Origin: Rhizobium sp. Leaf306
Lineage (GTDB): Bacteria; Pseudomonadota; Alphaproteobacteria; Rhizobiales; Rhizobiaceae
Direction of reading: 5' to 3'
Length of the DNA: 64,000 nucleotides
NCBI RefSeq assembly: GCF_001423425.1
Contig: NZ_LMNX01000001.1
Location: forward strand, 702,970-766,969
Below are positions 47,667 through 56,294 of this stretch, in pieces. The position numbers were made by a program, and so were the translations under genes. The notes under the pieces were generated by a model. That model made no database searches, was not told where the DNA came from, and was given only the letters and a program-made list of their open reading frames with translations. Positions within the stretch are counted from its first letter, which is position 1. Every line of letters starts with the position of its first letter.

Positions 47667-48578
47667 TCACGCCACCTTCTTCTGCTGGTTCTGGAAGATG
47701 GCGATCGGCACGACCAGCATCAGGAGCAAGACCACTGCTACGGCCGAGGCAAGCGGCCAGTCGCGGTTGCTGAAGAACTCCGTCCACAGCGTCTTGCCGA
47801 TCATCAGCGTATCGGCGCCGCCGAGCAGATCCGGGATGACGAATTCGCCTGTGATCGGGATGAAGCAGATCATCGAGCCTGCGATGACGCCCGGCAGCGA
47901 CAGCGGGAAGGTGATTTTCCAGAACGCCTTCCACGGCGGGCAGCCGAGATCGTTGGCGGCTTCCAGCAGAGTATTGTCCATCTTTTCGAGCGCCGCATAG
48001 AGCGGCAGGACCATGAAGGGCAGATAAGAATAGACGATGCCGATAAAGACGGCCGTGTCGGTTCGGAAGATCTCCACCTGTTCGTCAGGTCCCATCAACC
48101 CGATCGTCTGCAAGGCGAGCGTCAGCAACCCGTCCGGCTTCAGGATGCCGATCCAGGCATAGACGCGGATCAGGAACGAGGTCCAGAACGGCAGGATGAC
48201 CAGCATCAGCAGGATCGGCCGGATGGAATTGGGTGCGCGCGCCATGGCAAGCGCCATCGGATAGCCGATGAGGAGAAGCAAGAACGTCGAGATCGCGGCG
48301 ATCCGCAGCGACGACATATAGGCCTGGAAGTAAAGCGGGTCCTCGGTCAGGAACAGGTAGTTCTCGATGTCGAGTTCGGAGACGAAATCGCTGATGGCGG
48401 CCCAGCCGCCGAACACCGGCGTATAAGGCGGCATGGCAATAGCCGTGTCCGACAGCGAGATCTTGAAGATGATCAGGAAGGGCGCGACGAAGAACAGCAG
48501 CAGCCAGAGATAGGGCACTGCGACGACCAGCCAGCGGGCCGGGTTGGCATGCGGATTGTCGGCTGTCGTATCGGCCAT
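47667..48578 (-). CDS. potH: Putrescine ABC transporter permease
   Basis: 303 residues from the ATG at 48578, with AGGGAG upstream; the frame starts earlier but not credibly. Six membrane spans are present, with an EAA loop EAANDLGCPPWKAFWKITFPLSLPG. An early PYLWLLLFFVAPFLIIFKISLSD segment is the first span. It pairs with PotI as the permease for putrescine uptake. It starts 11 bases after the potG stop and is in the same operon. Confidence 0.93.
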   Translation of the reverse strand: MADTTADNPHANPARWLVVAVPYLWLLLFFVAPFLIIFKISLSDTAIAMPPYTPVFGGWAAISDFVSELDIENYLFLTEDPLYFQAYMSSLRIAAISTFLLLLIGYPMALAMARAPNSIRPILLMLVILPFWTSFLIRVYAWIGILKPDGLLTLALQTIGLMGPDEQVEIFRTDTAVFIGIVYSYLPFMVLPLYAALEKMDNTLLEAANDLGCPPWKAFWKITFPLSLPGVIAGSMICFIPITGEFVIPDLLGGADTLMIGKTLWTEFFSNRDWPLASAVAVVLLLMLVVPIAIFQNQQKKVA

Positions 48579-48589
48579 GATCGCGCTCC

Positions 48590-49747
48590 CTATCGTGTCA
48601 GCACAAGGCCGGCATCGCGTGACCAGGTCAGCCACACCATGTCGCCGAAGGTGATCGGCCGATCGACCAGGCGCGAGACGTTGGCCTGCGCGGCGCGGAC
48701 GATACGGCCATCCTCCATCTTCACGAGAAATACCGAGAAGTCGCCGAGATAGCCGATGTCCCAGACTTCGCCATAGGCCGCATTGAGGGACGTATCAGCG
48801 GGCTGTTCCTGAGAAATGCGCACCTTTTCCGGGCGGACCGCGTAGGCGACGTGATCTCCCTTGACGGCCTGGCATTCCTGTTCCGCGGCAACGCTCAGAC
48901 CGTCGCTGTCGATCCGCACCAGACCGGGGGCGCCGAGCGCGCTATCGGTTTGCGTCACCGTGCCTTCGAGGATGTTGATATCGCCGATGAAGTCCGCCAC
49001 GTAGCGGCTGTTCGGGGCCTCGTAGATTTCGGCAGGCGTTGCCACCTGCATGATGATGCCCTTGTCCATGACCGCGATACGGTCGGACACGGTCATCGCC
49101 TCTTCCTGGTCGTGGGTGACAATCAGGAAGGTGAGCCCCAGCGTCTGCTGGATATCCATCAGTTCGAACTGGGTTTCCTCGCGCAGCTTCTTGTCGAGCG
49201 CGCCGAGCGGTTCGTCGAGCAGCAGGACCTTCGGGCGCTTTGCAAGCGACCTTGCCAGCGCCACGCGCTGGCGCTGGCCGCCGGAAAGCTGTGCCGGCTT
49301 GCGCTTGGCGAACTGCTCCAGCTTGACCAGCTTCAGCATTTCCTCGACGCGGGTATCGATCTCGCCCTTGGCCAAATTGTCCTGCTTGAGGCCGAAGGCG
49401 ATGTTCTTTTCGACCGACATATGGGGGAAGAGCGCGTAGGACTGAAACATCATGTTGGTCGGGCGCTTGTAGGGCGGAACACCGGAAATGTCCTTGCCCT
49501 GCAAAAGGATGCGGCCTTCCGTCGGCTCCTCGAAGCCTGCCAGCATCCGCATCAGCGTCGTCTTTCCGCAGCCGGACGGCCCGAGCAGCGAGAAGAATTC
49601 CCTCTCGTAGATATCGAGCGTCAGATTATCGACGGCGGTGAAATTGCCGAAGCGCTTGGTGATGTTTTCAAAGCGGATGAAGGGCACCGAAGCCGGATCG
49701 GTCCACGGAGAGAATTTTCGTTTTACCGGTCCGAGTGTCTTTGCCAT
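48590..49747 (-). CDS. potG: Putrescine ABC transporter ATP-binding protein
   Basis: 385 residues. Walker A GPSGCGKTT is at 56-64, the ABC signature LSGGQRQRVALARSLA near 160 and Walker B VLLLDEPLGALD near 180, with a switch histidine in VTHDQEE. A TOBE domain follows (about 300-370). It powers the PotHI permease from the cytoplasmic side. The gene begins 76 bases downstream of the potF stop; a stable hairpin lies in that gap. Confidence 0.94.
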   Translation of the reverse strand: MAKTLGPVKRKFSPWTDPASVPFIRFENITKRFGNFTAVDNLTLDIYEREFFSLLGPSGCGKTTLMRMLAGFEEPTEGRILLQGKDISGVPPYKRPTNMMFQSYALFPHMSVEKNIAFGLKQDNLAKGEIDTRVEEMLKLVKLEQFAKRKPAQLSGGQRQRVALARSLAKRPKVLLLDEPLGALDKKLREETQFELMDIQQTLGLTFLIVTHDQEEAMTVSDRIAVMDKGIIMQVATPAEIYEAPNSRYVADFIGDINILEGTVTQTDSALGAPGLVRIDSDGLSVAAEQECQAVKGDHVAYAVRPEKVRISQEQPADTSLNAAYGEVWDIGYLGDFSVFLVKMEDGRIVRAAQANVSRLVDRPITFGDMVWLTWSRDAGLVLTR

Positions 49748-49790
49748 CGCCTGCCCCGCCTGCCCTAAAGAAATATTGCCAGAAACAGAT

Positions 49791-49813
49791 CGGGGCAGGT
49801 TTTGCCTGCCCCG
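49791..49813 (-). other. Intergenic hairpin between potF and potG
   Basis: CGGGGCAGG (49791-49799) and CCTGCCCCG (49805-49813) form a 9-bp perfect stem with loop TTTTG. On the minus strand no strong T-tract follows, so it may stabilise the potF mRNA or attenuate downstream genes rather than terminate fully. Confidence 0.7.
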
Positions 49814-49823
49814 AAGCCGATGG

Positions 49824-50921
49824 TTACTTGCCGGTCTTGATCTGGGTCCAGAGCCGGTTCAGCACGCGCTGTTCCTTGGGCCCGTAAGGCGAGATCGTGA
49901 AGAGCTTCTTGGTGACCTCTTCGGTCGGGTAGACCGCCGGGTTTTCAAGGACTTCCTTGTCGATGAACTTCTGCGAGGCCAGGTTGCCGTTGGCATACTG
50001 AACGTAGTTCGATGCCTTGGCGATCACTTCGGGCTTCATCAAGTAATTGATGAATTCATGCGCTTCGGCCACGTTCTTTGCATCGGCCGGGATCGCAAGG
50101 TTGTCGAACCACATATAGGTTCCTTCCTTGGGGATCGAGAACTCGATGTTGACGCCGTTCTTGGCTTCCTCGGCGCGGGTCTTTGCCTGCAGAATGTCGC
50201 CCGACCAGCCGATGGTGATGCAGATGTCGCCGTTGGCGAGATCATCGATATAGGACGAGGAGTTGAACGTCTTTGCCGAGGAGCGGATGTCGGAATAGAC
50301 CTTGCCGCCCGCTTCGAGATCCTTCGTTTCCTTGCTGTCGGGATCCTTGCCGACATAGTTCATGCCGATCGCGAAGGTCTCGTCGGATGCATCGAGGATG
50401 TTGACGCCGCAGGACTTGAGCTTTGCAGCATTTTCAGGCTTGAACAGCACGTCCCAGCTGTCGAGGGGCGTATCGCCGAGTGCCTTCTTGACCTTATCGA
50501 CATTGTAGCCGATGCCGGTCGTGCCCCACATGTAGTTGACGGCGTATTCGTTGCCGGGATCGTATTTGGCAAGACGCGCCGAGATTTCCGGCCACAGGTT
50601 GGAAAGGTTGGGGATCTTGGACTTGTCGAGCTTCTGGAAGACGCCGGCCTGGATCTGGCGGGCGAGGAACGGGGCGGTCGGCACCACGACGTCGTAACCG
50701 GAGCCGCCGGCAAGCAGCTTGGTTTCCAGGATATCGTTGCTGTCAAAGACGTCGTAGACAACCTTGATGCCGGTTTCCTTGGTGAAGTCCTGCAGGATCG
50801 ATTCATCGATGTAGTCGGACCAGTTGTAGACATGCACAGTGCGTTCCTGGGCGGAAACACCAGACACGCTGAAAGCGGTCGCAGCCAAAGCGGCGGCTAT
50901 GCTGAGCAAATGGGCTTTCAT
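49824..50921 (-). CDS. potF: Periplasmic putrescine-binding protein
   Basis: 365 residues from the ATG at 50921 with AGGAGAG upstream; the earlier part of the frame is not coding. Residues 1-24 are a Sec signal (MKAHLLSIAAALAATAFSVSG then VSAQE). The mature start VHVYNWSDYIDESILQDFTKETGI is the PotD/PotF polyamine-binding signature. It delivers putrescine to PotGHI in the periplasm. The first gene of the operon, so transcription begins upstream near 50.95 kb. The second ligase/oxidase pair lies 4 kb away. Confidence 0.93.
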   Translation of the reverse strand: MKAHLLSIAAALAATAFSVSGVSAQERTVHVYNWSDYIDESILQDFTKETGIKVVYDVFDSNDILETKLLAGGSGYDVVVPTAPFLARQIQAGVFQKLDKSKIPNLSNLWPEISARLAKYDPGNEYAVNYMWGTTGIGYNVDKVKKALGDTPLDSWDVLFKPENAAKLKSCGVNILDASDETFAIGMNYVGKDPDSKETKDLEAGGKVYSDIRSSAKTFNSSSYIDDLANGDICITIGWSGDILQAKTRAEEAKNGVNIEFSIPKEGTYMWFDNLAIPADAKNVAEAHEFINYLMKPEVIAKASNYVQYANGNLASQKFIDKEVLENPAVYPTEEVTKKLFTISPYGPKEQRVLNRLWTQIKTGK

Positions 50922-51135
50922 CAATTCTCTCCTGTTGCAGCACCTGCAGCCACCGCCCCTGCGCGGCAGGACGGTTCGCGCGAATTTCCCTATAATTTTG
51001 AGGAGAGTAGAAAGGAATTCCCCAGGCCACAAGGGGGAATGTGCAATGCAGCAGCGGTTACCGGAAATCGACGCCGCCCGAACCCATGCCCTTGTGCCAA
51101 GCCGAAATCGCAACCGGCTCATCGTTCACAAAAAA

Positions 51136-51155
51136 GGGCGGCCCGAAAGCCGCCC
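51136..51155 (-). terminator. Terminator of the chemoreceptor gene
   Basis: GGGCGGC (51136-51142) pairs with GCCGCCC (51149-51155), loop of 6. On the minus strand TTTTTTGTG follows, a strong T-tract, 24 bases beyond the chemoreceptor stop. Confidence 0.85.
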
Positions 51156-51178
51156 CTTGTCATTTCATCTTCCCGCGC

Positions 51179-53023
51179 TCAGGCTGCCCGGCTATCCTGA
51201 CGGGCCATTGATCTCTGGCTGTCGATCTTGAACTGCTGGACGAGGCCGAGCAGCATATCCGCCTCTTCAGCAAGACGACGGCTCGCCTCGCTGGTTTCGC
51301 CCACCATGGCACCGTTCTGCTGGGTCATCTGATCCATCTTGTTGACGGAGCTATTGATGTCCTGAAGCGCTGCGGCCTGGTCGCGGCTGGCAGTGGCGAT
51401 CGTATCGACATGCTTGCTGATGATGGTGATGTCGCTGCTGATCGTGGCCAGCACTTCGCCCGCTTCCTGCACCAGCGTCGATCCGGAATGGACCTCGTGG
51501 CTGGACTGGTCGATCAGGCCCTTAATTTCCTTGGCCGCATCGGCGGAGCGCTGGGCCAGTTCACGGACTTCCTGGGCGACGACCGCAAAGCCCTTGCCGG
51601 CATCCCCTGCCCGCGCGGCTTCGATGCCGGCGTTCAAGGCGAGAAGGTTGGTCTGGAAGGCGATGTCGTCGATGACGTCGATGATCAGTTCGATCTTCTT
51701 GGACGCTTCCTCGATCTTGCCCATCGCTTCGACGGCATTGCGGACCACGGTGCCGGAACTGTCGGCGCTCTTCTTGGTCTGCGTCACGGCGTCATTGGCT
51801 TCGCGTGCGCGTTCGGCGGAGGAGCGTACGGTAACGGTGATCTCGTCCACGGCGGCTGCCGTCTCTTCGAGCGAAGCGGCCTGGCTTTCGGTGCGGCGTG
51901 ACAGGTCCGTCGACGAGTGGCTGAGATCGGAGCTGCTCTTCTGGATCGAGAGCGTGCTGGCCCGGATATGCGTCATCGTTTCACGCAGCCGCAGGATCGA
52001 ATTGTTGAAATCGGTCCGCAGGCCTTCAAGACGACCGGAGAACGGCGTGTCGATCGATGCGGACAGATCGCCCTGGGACAGACGCGACAAGGCCGATCCA
52101 AGCTGCGTGACGGCGTGCTCGATCTGGGCGTCGACATGCTGCTTTTCGGTATCGTTGCGATGGCGATCCGCTTCCGCTTCGGCACGCTCTGCGGCGCTGC
52201 GGCTTTCGATCAGCTGCTTTTCGCGGTCCTTATCGCGGAAAACCTCAAGGGCTCTGGCAATGTTGCCGAATTCGTTCGGCAGCTGGAGATAGGGGATCGC
52301 ACTCTTGTTATCGCCCTGCGCAATGGCGCGGACGCTGCCGGTCAGCACGCCGAGCGGGCGCACGAGGGCCCGGATGGCGAAAAAGCTGAAGAAGCCGAGC
52401 ACCAGAAGCGCGATCGCCGACGTGCCAATGAGGATATAAGCAGACGACGCGATATGGGCGAAATAGACTTCCATCGGAACACCGATGAAGAGGACGCCGG
52501 TGACTGCACCTGCGGCATTGGTGATCGGGAAATACCCGGTCATGTAGTCCTTGCCGAACAGAACCGCGTTTCCGAAATAGGATTCGCTCTTGCCGAGCTT
52601 CGGCTGCGCCGGATGTTCGGGAGCAAGCTTCGTGCCGATGGCGCGCTCACCCTTTTCCGTCTTCACGTTGGTGGAGATGCGGACGTAGTCTGCGCCCTGC
52701 TTTTCAAAGATCGTTGCAACGCCGCCGATGGCAGCAGCGGCACGGTCGACCACGTCATGGCCTTTCAGAGCGCCTTCGCCCTGGAGAACCTTGTTGACGA
52801 CTTCGTCGCGGATCTCGGTCCTCGCACCGGGCAGTTCCAGCTCATAAAGAAGCCCCAGCGTGCGCATCGCCTTATAGGCATCGGCACGTGCACTCGACAT
52901 GACGTCGTTCCGAAGATTGACATAGGCAAGCCCGGAAAGAGTAGCCGCTGCCACGGAAACGAGAAAAAGGCAGAGGAGAACAATCCGGGATACAACGGAT
53001 GAGGGGAGAAGCTTCTTGGTCAA
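51179..53023 (-). CDS. Methyl-accepting chemotaxis protein with Cache-type sensor
   Basis: 614 residues. Membrane spans at about 10-33 and 194-217 bracket a periplasmic single-Cache-type ligand domain containing YVRISTNV and GKDYMTGYFPITNAAG. A HAMP domain follows (about 218-275), then a cytoplasmic signalling domain with the hairpin-tip region ALNAGIEAARAGDAGKGFAVVAQEVR. No CheR/CheB-binding pentapeptide is seen at the C-terminus. It senses an unknown ligand, perhaps an amine or carboxylate given its position next to the potF operon. It is monocistronic with its own terminator. Confidence 0.9.
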   Translation of the reverse strand: MTKKLLPSSVVSRIVLLCLFLVSVAAATLSGLAYVNLRNDVMSSARADAYKAMRTLGLLYELELPGARTEIRDEVVNKVLQGEGALKGHDVVDRAAAAIGGVATIFEKQGADYVRISTNVKTEKGERAIGTKLAPEHPAQPKLGKSESYFGNAVLFGKDYMTGYFPITNAAGAVTGVLFIGVPMEVYFAHIASSAYILIGTSAIALLVLGFFSFFAIRALVRPLGVLTGSVRAIAQGDNKSAIPYLQLPNEFGNIARALEVFRDKDREKQLIESRSAAERAEAEADRHRNDTEKQHVDAQIEHAVTQLGSALSRLSQGDLSASIDTPFSGRLEGLRTDFNNSILRLRETMTHIRASTLSIQKSSSDLSHSSTDLSRRTESQAASLEETAAAVDEITVTVRSSAERAREANDAVTQTKKSADSSGTVVRNAVEAMGKIEEASKKIELIIDVIDDIAFQTNLLALNAGIEAARAGDAGKGFAVVAQEVRELAQRSADAAKEIKGLIDQSSHEVHSGSTLVQEAGEVLATISSDITIISKHVDTIATASRDQAAALQDINSSVNKMDQMTQQNGAMVGETSEASRRLAEEADMLLGLVQQFKIDSQRSMARQDSRAA

Positions 53024-53164
53024 AACAGGGCTCTTTCCAAAATGTGAGAGACACTGTTGTTTTTGACGGAGATATCTGAAGATTAGATAAATAGGAAATT
53101 GACGTAACTCAAGCGACCGACGTAGATCCAGAGCTACACCGATGCCGTTACTCGTTCACACATT

Positions 53165-53180
53165 CCTTGCCACAGCAAGG
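53165..53180. repeat. Small perfect hairpin CCTTGC-CACA-GCAAGG
   Basis: A 6-bp perfect inverted repeat with a 4-base loop in the gap between the chemoreceptor start and the small membrane-protein gene. No T-tract follows on either strand, so its role is unknown. Confidence 0.5.
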
Positions 53181-53196
53181 CTGCGGGGAGACTACG

Positions 53197-53331
53197 TCAG
53201 AAGTAGAAAGGAACCGAAAGAAGAGCAACAGTTGCTCCAATCGCCATCGCCAGAAATCTTACGCGGATCAACTTTGCGTTATCCTGGGTCTTGGCAATAG
53301 CAATTGCACGGGCGCTGCGGGTCTTCTGCAT
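53197..53331 (-). CDS. 44-residue single-span membrane protein
   Basis: From the ATG at 53331 to the stop at 53197. The product is MQKTRSARAIAIAKTQDNAK followed by LIRVRFLAMAIGATVALLSV and PFYF. A basic N-terminus leads to one hydrophobic segment near the C-terminus. GGAG lies about ten bases upstream, a weak ribosome site. It lies between the flavoprotein and chemoreceptor genes on the same strand. Function unknown. Its end, VPFYF, is similar in style to the VPVWF of the small protein near rirA. Confidence 0.45.
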   Translation of the reverse strand: MQKTRSARAIAIAKTQDNAKLIRVRFLAMAIGATVALLSVPFYF

Positions 53332-53475
53332 AGGTATCCGACTCCACGATCTTGGTGATGGCCGCCGGAAGCCGGCGGGTACGCAGCCTATAGACCAAAC
53401 AAATGGGCTGGCATTAAGGCAGCATCCTCCAGGCATATTAACAACACCTGAATCGAGCACAACTGGCATTTCTAC

Positions 53476-54657
53476 CTAGAGGCTGTCTCCACAAGCATAG
53501 CCGGAAGACCAGGCCCACTGGAAGTTATAGCCGCCAAGCCAGCCTGTAACGTCGACGCACTCGCCGATGAAATACAAGCCTGGCACGGCCTTGGCCTGCA
53601 TCGTTTTGGAATCCAGTGCGGAAGTATCGATACCACCCAGCGTGACCTCGGCCGTGCGATATCCTTCCGAACCGGCGGGGCGGATCTTCCAGTCCTGGAT
53701 CGATGCTGCAAGCCCTGTCAGCATCTTGTCGGAGAGATCCGCGAGATTGCCGGTGACGCCCCGGTTTTCGACGAAGTATTGGGCAAGACGCTTGGGCAGT
53801 ATTTCGCCAAGCGCCGTCTGCGCCGCCTGTCTGCCGTTCGTCTTGCGGGCCGCCTTCAGTGCATCGCTGATTGAGGCATCCGGTTCTATCGACAGCGTGA
53901 TGTCGTCACCTTCCCGCCAATAGGAGGAAATCTGCAGGATCGACGGGCCACTGAGGCCGCGATGGGTAAACAGCATGGCCTCGCGAAATCCCGTCCGGCC
54001 ATGGCGCACTTCTGCAGGAACCGCGATCCCGGACAGCGGCGACAGTTTTTCGAGTGTGTTCTGGTCGAAGGTCAGCGGCACGAGGCCGGGGCGCGTCTCG
54101 ACCAGCTTGAGCCCGAACTGCGCAGCAATCTCGTAGGCGAAGCCCGTGGCGCCCATTTTCGGGATGGACTTGCCGCCCGTCGCCACCACCAGCGACCCGG
54201 CTTCGAACTGGCCGGCAGAGGTGGCCAGCCGATATCCGTCGGGCGATTTTTCGATGCCGTCGATCGCCGTCTGAAGCTTCAGGGACACTTTCGCGGCCGA
54301 CATTTCCGCCAGCAGCATCGCGATGATGTCCTTGGCGCTGTTGTCGCAGAACAGTTGGCCGAGCGTCTTTTCATGCCAGGGAATCCGATGCCGTTCCACC
54401 AAGTCGAGGAAATCGCGGGCAGTGTAGCGGGCAAGTGCCGATTTGACGAAATGCGCGTTGCCGGAGAGGTAATGCTGGGGGGCCGCACCGATATTGGTAA
54501 AGTTGCAGCGGCCGCCGCCCGAGATGCGGATCTTTTCGCCGGGCGCCTTGGCGTGATCAAGCACCAGCACCGAGCGACCACGCTGGCCGGCGCGGATGGC
54601 GCACATCATGCCGGCGGCACCGGCGCCCAACACGATCACATCGAATTTCTGTGCCAA
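53476..54657 (-). CDS. HI0933/BaiN-like flavoprotein (NAD(P)/FAD-dependent oxidoreductase)
   Basis: 393 residues. The Rossmann FAD motif VLGAGAAGMMCAIRAGQRG is at residues 9-27, followed by KIRISGGGRCNFTN, the family hallmark. The C-terminal motif YFIGECVDVTGWLGGYNFQWAWSSG is also typical. Family members such as BaiN reduce double bonds in steroid-like compounds, but most are uncharacterised. It is monocistronic or leads towards the small membrane protein gene (144 bases further). The start ATG at 54657 is conserved in pattern. Confidence 0.9.
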   Translation of the reverse strand: MAQKFDVIVLGAGAAGMMCAIRAGQRGRSVLVLDHAKAPGEKIRISGGGRCNFTNIGAAPQHYLSGNAHFVKSALARYTARDFLDLVERHRIPWHEKTLGQLFCDNSAKDIIAMLLAEMSAAKVSLKLQTAIDGIEKSPDGYRLATSAGQFEAGSLVVATGGKSIPKMGATGFAYEIAAQFGLKLVETRPGLVPLTFDQNTLEKLSPLSGIAVPAEVRHGRTGFREAMLFTHRGLSGPSILQISSYWREGDDITLSIEPDASISDALKAARKTNGRQAAQTALGEILPKRLAQYFVENRGVTGNLADLSDKMLTGLAASIQDWKIRPAGSEGYRTAEVTLGGIDTSALDSKTMQAKAVPGLYFIGECVDVTGWLGGYNFQWAWSSGYACGDSL

Positions 54658-54841
54658 TGGTCATCCTCTCGTCATCGACTTGCTGTTTTCGATTGGAGCC
54701 TCCAAGTCAAGATGGCGGGGGCACAATAGCGAATTCAGCCTGCTCCTCGCCAAGAAGTCAGCGCGCTCTCAGCCAAAGAGTGTTCCCAAACATCATTCCA
54801 TGGCTATGATGGGGCTCCGATCAACATGACCCCGGTGTGTT

Positions 54842-56281
54842 ATGCCGCGCAAGAAATCATCCCCTGTCCTGGCAACCGGAACCGTGGCGAAAGCCGCGAC
54901 AGCCCAGCCGACACTGACTTCGCTTCGCGGCGTTGCAGATTGGCGCGAGGCAGCCGCTTGGCTTCGGGCACGCGGGATCGAAGACATCGAATGCATCACG
55001 CCCGATCTAGCCGGCGTGCCGCGCGGCAAGATGATGCCCTCGTCGAAGTTTACCTCCAACACCTCGCTGGCGCTGCCTTCGGCGCTCTATCGCCATACCA
55101 TCTCCGGCGAGTATCCAGACGAGACGGCAAACTTCCGCTATGAGCCGCGCGACAGCGACCTCAAGCTGATGCCGGACCTTTCGACGCTTGCCGTCGTTCC
55201 CTGGGAAAGCGACCCGACGGCGCAGGTCATCTGCGACATCGTCGATACCGACGGCCAGGCGGTGTCCTATACGCCGCGCAACGTCCTGAAGAACATCGTC
55301 AAACTCTACAACGACCGCGGCTGGAAGCCGGTCGTGGCGCCGGAGATCGAGTTCTATCTGGTCGCCAAGAATGACGACCCGGATTATCCCCTGCATCCGC
55401 CGAAGGGCCGCTCCGGCCGCTCGATCCTGGGCGGACAGAGCTATTCGATCGCCGGCATCAACGAGTTCGACGAACTGATCGACGACATCTACCATTTCTC
55501 CGAAAAGCAGGGCCTCGAGATCGATACGCTGATCCACGAGGAAGGCCCGGCGCAGCTGGAAATCAATCTTCGCCATGGCGATCCGGTGGAACTGGCCGAC
55601 CAGGTCTTCATGTTCAAGCGCACCATTCGCGAGGCGGCGCTGAAACACGGCATCTATGCAACCTTCATGGCAAAGCCGATGCAGGGCCAGGCGGGATCTG
55701 CGATGCATATCCACCAGTCGGTGGTGGAAATCGAGACCGGCAAGAACGTCTTCTCCAACGCCGACGGTTCGGCATCGGAGGAATTCTTCCACTTTATCGG
55801 CGGTATGCAGGCCTTCATCCCGAAGGCGCTGGTGATGATGGCGCCTTACGTGAATTCCTACCGGCGCCTGACGCCGGATATGGCGGCACCCGTCAACTCC
55901 GCCTGGGGTTACGACAACCGCACCACGGCCTTTCGCGTCCCGGTTTCGGACGCGAACTCGCGGCGTGTCGAGAACCGGTTGCCGAGCTCCGATGCAAATC
56001 CGTATCTTGCGCTTGCTGCCTCTCTCGGCTGCGGCCTGCTCGGCATCAAAAACAGGCTCGACCCGACACCGCCGACGGAAGATTCCGCCAATGAAGGCGA
56101 GATCGATCTGCCGCGCGACCTTCTGAAGGCCGTCTCGCTGCTCGAGGACGAGCCGGCGCTTGCGGAAGTGTTCAGCAAGGAATTCATCGGCCTTTATGCC
56201 GGCGTGAAGCGTGGGGAGTTCGAGACGTTCATGCAGGTGATCAGCCCTTGGGAACGGGAATTCCTGCTCCTCAACGTGTGA
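54842..56281 (+). CDS. puuA: Gamma-glutamylputrescine synthetase-like ligase
   Basis: 479 residues of the glutamine-synthetase superfamily, PuuA group, slightly longer than the paralogue at 28-29 kb by an N-terminal extension (about 25 residues). Catalytic sets are APEIEFYLV, EEGPAQLEINL, GSAMHIHQSV and NSYRRLTP. PuuA glutamylates putrescine with ATP, the first step of the Puu pathway. It is followed 13 bases later by the oxidase gene, and the putrescine transporter is nearby on the other strand, supporting a putrescine role. The promoter lies in the 184-base gap to the flavoprotein gene. Confidence 0.9.
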   Translation: MPRKKSSPVLATGTVAKAATAQPTLTSLRGVADWREAAAWLRARGIEDIECITPDLAGVPRGKMMPSSKFTSNTSLALPSALYRHTISGEYPDETANFRYEPRDSDLKLMPDLSTLAVVPWESDPTAQVICDIVDTDGQAVSYTPRNVLKNIVKLYNDRGWKPVVAPEIEFYLVAKNDDPDYPLHPPKGRSGRSILGGQSYSIAGINEFDELIDDIYHFSEKQGLEIDTLIHEEGPAQLEINLRHGDPVELADQVFMFKRTIREAALKHGIYATFMAKPMQGQAGSAMHIHQSVVEIETGKNVFSNADGSASEEFFHFIGGMQAFIPKALVMMAPYVNSYRRLTPDMAAPVNSAWGYDNRTTAFRVPVSDANSRRVENRLPSSDANPYLALAASLGCGLLGIKNRLDPTPPTEDSANEGEIDLPRDLLKAVSLLEDEPALAEVFSKEFIGLYAGVKRGEFETFMQVISPWEREFLLLNV

Positions 56282-56294
56282 GGGAAAAGGTATC

